Positions 58,666 through 64,000 of a stretch of DNA of 64,000 nt are shown here, one piece after another. Location of the stretch: positions 62,001-126,000 of the forward strand of contig JBAZEO010000003.1 in assembly GCA_041653935.1 (NCBI GenBank), in the 5' to 3' direction. A program made the position numbers and the translations under genes. The DNA comes from JAYEHL01 sp041653935 (GTDB lineage Bacteria; Chloroflexota; Dehalococcoidia; E44-bin15). The notes beneath the pieces were generated by a model, which saw only the letters and a program-made list of their open reading frames with translations, was not told where the DNA came from and searched no databases. Numbering within the stretch: position 1 is the first letter of the stretch; the number at the start of each line of letters is the position of its first letter.

Positions 58666-59601
58666 TTATTCGCTGAACTCGACGTCCACGTAAGCGCAGG
58701 CGTAGACGTTGAAAACGCCCGACCCGGTCAGCTTCTTGCCCATCATGGTGATGTCTTCGAGGTCGGTGTCGATCATGACCTTGGTGTCGCCATCGGGAAG
58801 CACGTAGTTGGTACCGCAGAACTTCTTCGCGGTAAGCGAGACGATGCGGTTCTTGGGGAAGTGCTTCATGCTGGTGACGATGAGGCGCCTGCCGAAGAGG
58901 GTGGTGGACTTCCAGCCCTCTTTCATGGTCTCCCAGGTGCCGATGTTGAGATCGGTTTCGTCCATGGTCTCGGCTTCGTTCAGAAGCCATTTGTGGATGA
59001 TGGTGATCTCGGAGAGCAGCTCACGAACCTGCGGGTCGTCGTGTGCCGGTCCACCGCCATCGATGTACTGGTTGGGGAGCATCAGCGTGCGCTTGTTCAG
59101 GCCGCTGATGGTGGCGACATCGTGGTAACCGGTGTAGTCGGCGGCGGCGTAGATCTGGTTGAGCCACATCTGGTCCTGGACCTTGGCGATGTAGAGCGCG
59201 ATGTTCTCCTTGAACTCGTCTTTCACGGAGACATCGAGCATCCTGAGCTCGTCGACCTTCTTGTGGTACTCCGGGGACTTGATCGGTCTGATCGGAGTTG
59301 CGAACTTCCTGTTCTTGATGAATTCACCGTTGGGGTCGCCATCAAGGTTGGTGTCGACGGCGGTGAACTCATGTGCGAACCTGTCAAGAACGTAGAACGT
59401 GTCGTTCTCGAGCGCTTCCTGAATCCTGATGGGGTTGTGGTCGGGTTCGAAAGCGGCATCCCTGATGGAATTCTCGAGGATGTTCTCGCGGAGAAGATCG
59501 CTCTGTTCCTGAGCTATCTTGACCCTTTCACTGGGATCCTCAATCCTCTCCGCGAAGAGAGTGTTGTAGATCCTGTTGTCGATGCTGGGATCATTTGGCA
59601 T
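58666..59601 (-). CDS. Probable major capsid protein, 311 residues
   Basis: Size and pattern fit an HK97-fold major capsid protein. A helical N-arm (RVKIAQEQSDLLRENILENS) is followed by an E-loop-like region (NGEFIKNRKFATPIRPIKS) and a spine-helix candidate (DELRMLDVSVKDEFKENIAL). P-domain and A-domain strands follow (TSMKHFPKNRIVSL, then SGVFNVYACAYVDVEF). It sits directly after scaffold-like and decoration-like genes and before the neck genes. A strong hairpin follows it. No sequence search could be run. Confidence 0.8.
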   Translation of the reverse strand: MPNDPSIDNRIYNTLFAERIEDPSERVKIAQEQSDLLRENILENSIRDAAFEPDHNPIRIQEALENDTFYVLDRFAHEFTAVDTNLDGDPNGEFIKNRKFATPIRPIKSPEYHKKVDELRMLDVSVKDEFKENIALYIAKVQDQMWLNQIYAAADYTGYHDVATISGLNKRTLMLPNQYIDGGGPAHDDPQVRELLSEITIIHKWLLNEAETMDETDLNIGTWETMKEGWKSTTLFGRRLIVTSMKHFPKNRIVSLTAKKFCGTNYVLPDGDTKVMIDTDLEDITMMGKKLTGSGVFNVYACAYVDVEFSE

Positions 59602-59652
59602 TTTCAGCTCCTTCCGTATCTGAAAGCCTGAGTTTCACTTGCATTCACCGCT

Positions 59653-60177
59653 CTAGGTCAGTGTCATCTGGGAGGGCACGTCGGAAAGTCTGACCTTCAT
59701 CATACCGTTCTCCACACCGGCCACCGCGGGGACGAGAACGATTCCGTACACGAAGGCCATGTTGCTGCCGTCAACCAGCTCTATGGCCGGGCAAAGCACA
59801 CCGTAATCGGCGGTGTCGCCGGCGGCTGCACGCACGGCGCTCTGGTCGAATGTCCAGGCCAGGGGCATGCCCGAGAAGTACGGGTCGCCGGCGGGAGTCT
59901 TGAACATGTCGGTCCAAAGCTCGATGGGAACCTTGGCCATGGTGGCCTTGCCCGTGATCGCCACGTCGCTTCTGGTCGCGGTGTCCTGGTGGTTGACCCA
60001 GATGATGTAGGGATACTCACCCGGAGTGATGCCATCAGCACCCAGGCTGAAGACGGCTTCGCCGTCGGCATCGGCTATGATGATGCCGCCCTCGCCTTCG
60101 AGAAGGTCGGCATCGGTGTCATTCATCCTGACGCCTTCCAGCTCGTACATTTTCTTCCTGTTCACGATCTTCATCAT
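59653..60177 (-). CDS. Putative capsid decoration protein, 174 residues
   Basis: Beta-rich protein directly upstream of the capsid gene. It starts MMKIVNRKKMYELEGVRMND and carries GEGGIIIADADGEAVFSLG (an EGGI-type motif common in phage head-associated proteins). GEYPYIIWVNHQDTATRSDV and a C-terminal YGIVLVPAVAGVENG follow. Position favours a head decoration or capsid-stabilising role, but a minor tail protein is possible. Confidence 0.65.
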   Translation of the reverse strand: MMKIVNRKKMYELEGVRMNDTDADLLEGEGGIIIADADGEAVFSLGADGITPGEYPYIIWVNHQDTATRSDVAITGKATMAKVPIELWTDMFKTPAGDPYFSGMPLAWTFDQSAVRAAAGDTADYGVLCPAIELVDGSNMAFVYGIVLVPAVAGVENGMMKVRLSDVPSQMTLT

Positions 60178-60189
60178 GATATCGACCTC

Positions 60190-60567
60190 CTATTGGTCTT
60201 CGAGAGTTGCTTTGCTTCCGTAGAGAACCAGATTGTCAAACCGTACTTCAGCGGCGCTACGCTTATCTGTGGTTCGATCCTGATCCCCGTCCATCTGCGC
60301 TGTTTTGTATGCCTTGCCTCCATGCTCGGCAAGCCTGGAAAGCCTGTCAAAGTCGCTTCGGCCCATCAAAGCCTGAGCCCTCTTGGTGATGGGGATTGAG
60401 TCGTCGCATCCGAGATGACCTTTTTTCTCAAGGATCTCGCATATCCTGATCCCATCTACCAAAGACTTGTAGTCACTGGCCTCTTTCTCAAGAGCACCGA
60501 TCTTCTCGGCAAGCTTTCTCATGGTGGCTGCAGTCTTGATGAGGACTTCTGGTTCTATCTGTTTCAT
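60190..60567 (-). CDS. Unknown helical protein, 125 residues
   Basis: Coiled-coil-like N-terminus (LIKTAATMRKLAEKIGALEK), then mixed. The C-terminus carries a basic stretch (SDFDRLSRLAEHGGKAYKTA). The start overlaps the previous gene's stop region. It lies in the head cluster between scaffold-like genes and the decoration gene. No family recognised. Confidence 0.65.
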   Translation of the reverse strand: MKQIEPEVLIKTAATMRKLAEKIGALEKEASDYKSLVDGIRICEILEKKGHLGCDDSIPITKRAQALMGRSDFDRLSRLAEHGGKAYKTAQMDGDQDRTTDKRSAAEVRFDNLVLYGSKATLEDQ

Positions 60568-60830
60568 GACTGCCCTTCCATCAGTACGCCGGCCCTGTTC
60601 AGATACTTCCTGATCTGCTCAACCTCTTCAGAACGCTTCTTGTTGCTCGAGCCTTCCCTGAATGTTTCGAGAAGAGCCCGGTCAACGGCATCGTCTCCGG
60701 ACTTGGCGATTTTCTCAAGAAGATCTGCACAATCAGTGGCTTCCTTAACAAGCTCAGACATACCAACGCCGGTGGAGGCTTCAAGCTCGCGCCTGACATC
60801 GCTCTCAATTCCTTCCACCAGGCTCCGCAT
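60564..60830 (-). CDS. Unknown helical protein, 88 residues
   Basis: Short helical protein (VGMSELVKEATDCADLLEKI, then RSEEVEQIRKYLNRAGVLM). It overlaps the following gene by four bases and lies three bases after the acidic protein gene. Probably a small head-assembly factor by position; not recognised. Confidence 0.65.
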   Translation of the reverse strand: MRSLVEGIESDVRRELEASTGVGMSELVKEATDCADLLEKIAKSGDDAVDRALLETFREGSSNKKRSEEVEQIRKYLNRAGVLMEGQS

Positions 60831-60832
60831 GG

Positions 60833-61348
60833 CTAGTCCCTGAAGAGCAGGCGAAGGAGGTGTGCGGTTCTGACGTCTTCTTCGGTGATGCCTTCGTCTT
60901 CGGTTCCCTCTTCTTCGCCCAGGGCTCCGAGGAGTTCCTCAAGGTTTTCCTCTTCCCCTGAATCGCTCTCTTCGAGGGCTCCGACAAGGGTCTCAACGGC
61001 TTCTTCGCCACCGAGCTCTTCGATGAGCGCGTCGACGGTCTCGTCGTCCAGTTCTTCCTCGCCGCCTTCGCCTTCTCCGCCGAAAGCGTCGCCAACGAGT
61101 TCGGCAGCGATGTCATCGGGGACCAGCTCGGGGGTTTCCTCGGCCTGCTCGACGATGGACTCGTTGATCAGGTCATTGGCTGCATCGGCGCCCACTTCTT
61201 CTTCAACTTCTTCGCCCATGGCGATCTTGTTGAACCTGATGAGAGCTTCCCTGGCTTTCGCCCGGCCCTGCTGTTTGTAAACAGCGGCCAGTTTCTGCAG
61301 TTCAGGGTCGTTCTTGAGGGCCTGAGCGATCTTCTTCATGTCGGACAT
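60833..61348 (-). CDS. Highly acidic scaffold-like protein, 171 residues
   Basis: The N-terminal 45 residues are a basic amphipathic helix (KKIAQALKNDPELQKLAAVY). The rest is dominated by Glu and Asp (EGEGGEEELDDETVDALIEE and similar), ending HLLRLLFRD. Acid-rich helical proteins just upstream of a capsid gene often act as scaffold or as internal DNA-mimic head proteins. The function is inferred from composition and place. Confidence 0.7.
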   Translation of the reverse strand: MSDMKKIAQALKNDPELQKLAAVYKQQGRAKAREALIRFNKIAMGEEVEEEVGADAANDLINESIVEQAEETPELVPDDIAAELVGDAFGGEGEGGEEELDDETVDALIEELGGEEAVETLVGALEESDSGEEENLEELLGALGEEEGTEDEGITEEDVRTAHLLRLLFRD

Positions 61349-61411
61349 CTTTTTACCTCCTGTGTCCTGGAAATGAGTCTTGACTTACGGTCATAAGAGA
61401 GTTCATACCTG

Positions 61412-62131
61412 CTAACCGGAAATCCCTTTCATGAATGCAGCCTCGAGCACAGCCTTGACTGTCTCCGGCCCATGCTTGCGGCAGAGAGCCGCTATCTTCT
61501 CGTTTGTGTCGATCGCCGTCTCGAGCCTCTGGCTGGCCTTCTTCTTGATGACTCCTATGGTCTCCTGGAAGTACTCTTCCATGCCTTCCAAAAGAGCAGC
61601 CTTCTTGACGGCTTCCATGATCTCAGTGGTTTTCGAGGAAGTGGCATCCGGGGCATCGGTCTTGTTCTTCTTGCCGGTGGCACCCGGAGGGGTTCCTTCA
61701 TCGGGCTGTTCCCCTGATGTTGATCCGGTGTCGCTGCTGGCGTCACCATTGGCAGGAAGGGGAGCAGTGCTGGCATCAGTCGCCACGGCTTCACCGGTGG
61801 CGTTGCCTGCGAGATCATCCTGGACGGGGCCCGGGGTGACGGCACCGATCTCGGTCTTCTCGCTGTCCTGGATATTGCCGTCAACGGCAGTTGTGTCTGC
61901 CGCCTTCTTGGCAAAGCCGGTGATAAACGTGATCTGATCTGCGGTCATGGCCCTGAAGTCGGAGTCACTGAGCTGGGCTATCTTGACCAGCGCAGTGGCC
62001 GCGTCCCTTTTCTTGCCGGTCTCAGCAAGACCCTTGATTTCTGCGAACCTCTGATCGGCCGCCACCTTGACGGTGGGCTCAGCCATCAGCGATTCCAGTA
62101 GACTCGGTCTAGGCATTGTAACCTCCTTCAT
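61412..62131 (-). CDS. Putative scaffold or head-assembly protein, 239 residues
   Basis: Helical ends (MPRPSLLESLMAEPTVKVAA and ETAIDTNEKIAALCRKHGPE) flank a flexible, Thr/Ala/Ser/Gly-rich middle (about 110-165). The layout is that of phage scaffolds. It follows the intein-containing zinc protein gene by 16 bases and precedes the acidic protein. No enzymatic motif. Confidence 0.68.
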   Translation of the reverse strand: MKEVTMPRPSLLESLMAEPTVKVAADQRFAEIKGLAETGKKRDAATALVKIAQLSDSDFRAMTADQITFITGFAKKAADTTAVDGNIQDSEKTEIGAVTPGPVQDDLAGNATGEAVATDASTAPLPANGDASSDTGSTSGEQPDEGTPPGATGKKNKTDAPDATSSKTTEIMEAVKKAALLEGMEEYFQETIGVIKKKASQRLETAIDTNEKIAALCRKHGPETVKAVLEAAFMKGISG

Positions 62132-62147
62132 TCTTCAACTAAAGTAC

Positions 62148-64000
62148 TTACTTTCCGATGGGACGCAACCCCTCGAAAGACTTGTATGCACCGCCCAATC
62201 GGACGGCTGCGATTTTGGGATCTTCCTTATCGTTGTAGCTCCCTTCAGCGTACTCCTTTATTCTTGACTGACAGGCAACTACGAGGTCGGCTCGTTTGTA
62301 GAACTCATTCTGCCAGTCGGTGTTCATGAAGGTGGCAACCACATGTTTGGCGTAGTCGCTTGAAACCATGGGGGCGCCATGGGCTACTTTCTCCATTGAA
62401 GCTGTTTTCTGCCTTGTCAGGTCGAAGCGAGGTAAAAAAGAACGGACAGGCAGGAATGGAGCAAGCAACTGGGCGACCTTGTAGTTGTAGGCTACTCTCC
62501 GCATGGGGACGTTCTTCACCGATGCCATCTTGGGGGACAGCATGATGGTAACGTGCTTCTTGATCACGATCGCCCTGGGCTTGTCACCGCTTTTGAGCGC
62601 ATCGATGACAGCGTATTCCTTGGGCATGACGTGCATCCCCATCAAGCCAGCCGTATCGAAGATGTCCTCGAAAGGATGCGATGCCAGTGCTTCGCATGTC
62701 TCCATCGGAAGCTCCGGAGTAATGGCGTCCTGGTAGCCCTCGGACTCCTTTTTGTCCTTGCTTTCCACGGAGACATCGGCGGTTATGTCTTCAGGGGAAG
62801 CTTTTTCTATTTCAGCTTCCTTGCTCTTGGCTGCTTCCTTGAAGAAGAGTGCTCCTGCATCGGCAGAGAAACCGGTGAAGTATACAGTTGTTCCTATGCC
62901 GGCAGCCTTGTTGAGCTCCTGGATGACATTGGTTCCTTTGTCCGCTCTGGTGAAGACGAAACTCTGGTCGAAGAAAGTCGGCTTTGTGTTGTGAACGCAA
63001 GTGATCCTTCCCCGGTTCGCCATGTCGTTGTAAGGATGGAACTGAAGAAGATGGTTCTTCGCGTGGTCACAGTACTCGGCCCGGGTCTTGGCTTTCTTGC
63101 CGCAGATGGAGCAGACGTCATAAGGAACCCTGCAGTTGTGAACAGCGATGCCATCCAATAGATAACTTTCGTCGTCAGAGACAGCAAAGTTATAGACATC
63201 ATCATCATATGGAACAACTTCATTCTCCTCAACAGGCGTAATGAGATACAGGACATCGTCTATCATGGAAAAGAATCTCTTGTTGTTTATTGTCTTCGAT
63301 CTTCCCAGTATATGTGATGACCGGTGAAGTCGATACGCTGTATCGGTTCCAATCCATATCTGATACTCTATAGTCTGCTTGCGTACCAGAGATCGTGGGC
63401 CCGGCTTATGAACTATGACATTAACAGAAGAGATCATCATACATCTAAGCAATATGATTTGTAGTTGCTTTGCAAGCTGGAAGGATGCTGTTGATAGATA
63501 GATGGAACCTTGATAGCAACCACCATCTCCATTAGCGTAAGCTCCCAAAAACTCTTGGAGGCTTTCTTCCTCAGCACCCATAATCGATGATGACAACGTC
63601 TTGCTGGTAGAGCCAACACCGCAATGTTCAATGCATAGTTCGGTAAAAGACCGATCATAAATGGTGATGTACTTACCATTTCGCTCTTCGATGTCACGCT
63701 CTGTGACAGAAGTGAACCCCATACGCTCTGCTAAAGACAGTATTTCTTGATGTATAGATGTCTCATGCAAACCTGTGCAGAATTGCACAGCCATGGGAGT
63801 TCCAGCCTTTGTATAGAGAGGACATCCTTCGGCTAGATAGTACCCCAAAAGGCGGCTTTCGTCGACAGAGAATTTCCTTGCAGCATCAAAAGTAGGTACT
63901 GGCGTTAGTAGGCGATCACCTATATCTACTTCATCAGCTCTGATCCATTCTGGCCTATATTTTATTTGTGTTTTGCAGGAAACGCAGCCTGACTTAATAA
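62148..64000 (-). CDS. Intein-interrupted head-region protein with zinc motif, 5' end outside window
   Basis: The frame is open from 64000 to the stop at 62148. The C-extein begins at Cys+1 (63134-63132) and runs 328 residues. It opens with CRVPYDVCSICGKKAKTRAE, then YCDHAKNHLLQF, a CxxC plus C-x2-H zinc-like site, followed by PTFFDQSFVFTRADKG. This pattern recurs in large-phage proteins next to scaffold and capsid genes, whose role I cannot name with certainty (head core or protease-associated). The rest is mixed, with a helical C-terminus ending SFEGLRPIGK. The intein sits immediately before the zinc motif, a likely conserved site. Confidence 0.75.
   Translation of the reverse strand, partial: IKSGCVSCKTQIKYRPEWIRADEVDIGDRLLTPVPTFDAARKFSVDESRLLGYYLAEGCPLYTKAGTPMAVQFCTGLHETSIHQEILSLAERMGFTSVTERDIEERNGKYITIYDRSFTELCIEHCGVGSTSKTLSSSIMGAEEESLQEFLGAYANGDGGCYQGSIYLSTASFQLAKQLQIILLRCMMISSVNVIVHKPGPRSLVRKQTIEYQIWIGTDTAYRLHRSSHILGRSKTINNKRFFSMIDDVLYLITPVEENEVVPYDDDVYNFAVSDDESYLLDGIAVHNCRVPYDVCSICGKKAKTRAEYCDHAKNHLLQFHPYNDMANRGRITCVHNTKPTFFDQSFVFTRADKGTNVIQELNKAAGIGTTVYFTGFSADAGALFFKEAAKSKEAEIEKASPEDITADVSVESKDKKESEGYQDAITPELPMETCEALASHPFEDIFDTAGLMGMHVMPKEYAVIDALKSGDKPRAIVIKKHVTIMLSPKMASVKNVPMRRVAYNYKVAQLLAPFLPVRSFLPRFDLTRQKTASMEKVAHGAPMVSSDYAKHVVATFMNTDWQNEFYKRADLVVACQSRIKEYAEGSYNDKEDPKIAAVRLGGAYKSFEGLRPIGK
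63135..64000 (-). other. Intein with LAGLIDADG endonuclease, C-terminal about 288 residues
   Basis: From the window edge to Asn at 63137-63135. A block resembling intein GD-x-L (PEWIRADEVDIGDRLLTPVP) is at about 63960-63890. Two LAGLIDADG helices follow (LLGYYLAEG at about 63851-63825 and FLGAYANGDG at about 63555-63525). Splicing blocks F and G are clear: VYNFAVSDDESYLLDG then IAVHN, ending His-Asn and followed by Cys+1. The N-terminal splicing block lies outside the window. Confidence 0.92.

Noticed and set aside
1..64000. tRNA genes, CRISPR arrays, insertion sequences and attachment sites
   Set aside because: None was recognised on reading through gaps and gene ends. Almost all sequence is occupied by minus-strand coding regions.

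Overview
The window is a continuous stretch of a large double-stranded DNA tailed phage with a contractile tail (myovirus type). Essentially every convincing gene is on the minus strand, so the region is read from position 64000 down to 1. Genes are tightly packed, often with ATGA, GTGA or TGATG stop/start overlaps and clear Shine-Dalgarno sequences. No gap between genes exceeds about 300 bases. I see no tRNA, rRNA, CRISPR array or transposase, and the terminase is outside the window. The host cannot be named. A small protein matching the glycyl-radical end of the class III (oxygen-sensitive) ribonucleotide reductase hints at an anaerobic or facultative host; this is inference.

Layout in transcription order. 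(1) 64000-56553: head and neck. An intein-interrupted zinc-motif protein, scaffold-like acidic proteins, a putative decoration protein, the likely major capsid protein, and neck or connector proteins. (2) 56553-44371: a large leucine-rich-repeat protein, a putative tail terminator, tail sheath, tail tube, an isolated NrdD-type glycyl-radical mini-protein between terminators, tail assembly chaperones joined by a -1 frameshift, and the tape measure. (3) 44371-26153: baseplate hub, a sigma factor, gp25-like wedge, J-like wedge, then large adhesion or fibre proteins and one exported, possibly barrel-like protein. (4) 26144-21921: two unrecognised proteins, a likely portal with a zinc-ribbon insert, and a small protein. 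(5) 21924-16592: a second sigma factor, an M15 endolysin and membrane proteins forming a probable lysis cassette, virion-like small proteins, an RlpA-like wall enzyme and a DUF1232 protein. (6) 16536-6640: recombination and accessory genes (ERF annealing protein, YqaJ exonuclease, RadC-like protein, VRR-NUC nuclease, DEDDh exonuclease) among many small unknowns. (7) 6487-1: a long repeat-containing virion-like protein, a YiiX/NlpC-like protein, and an RNA polymerase beta subunit interrupted by an intein directly after its active-site GDKL motif and running off the left edge.

The genes point to a phage that carries at least part of its own multisubunit RNA polymerase plus two sigma factors, and that controls transcription with compact terminator/promoter junctions. 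The promoters found resemble TTGCGT-16 bp-TATAAT, usually preceded by GG. The most notable items are the two LAGLIDADG inteins (one in the RNA polymerase catalytic motif), the stand-alone glycyl-radical protein inside the tail operon, the exact U UUU UUC frameshift site in the chaperone gene, and a roughly 200-residue module shared by the tail sheath and the leucine-rich-repeat protein.
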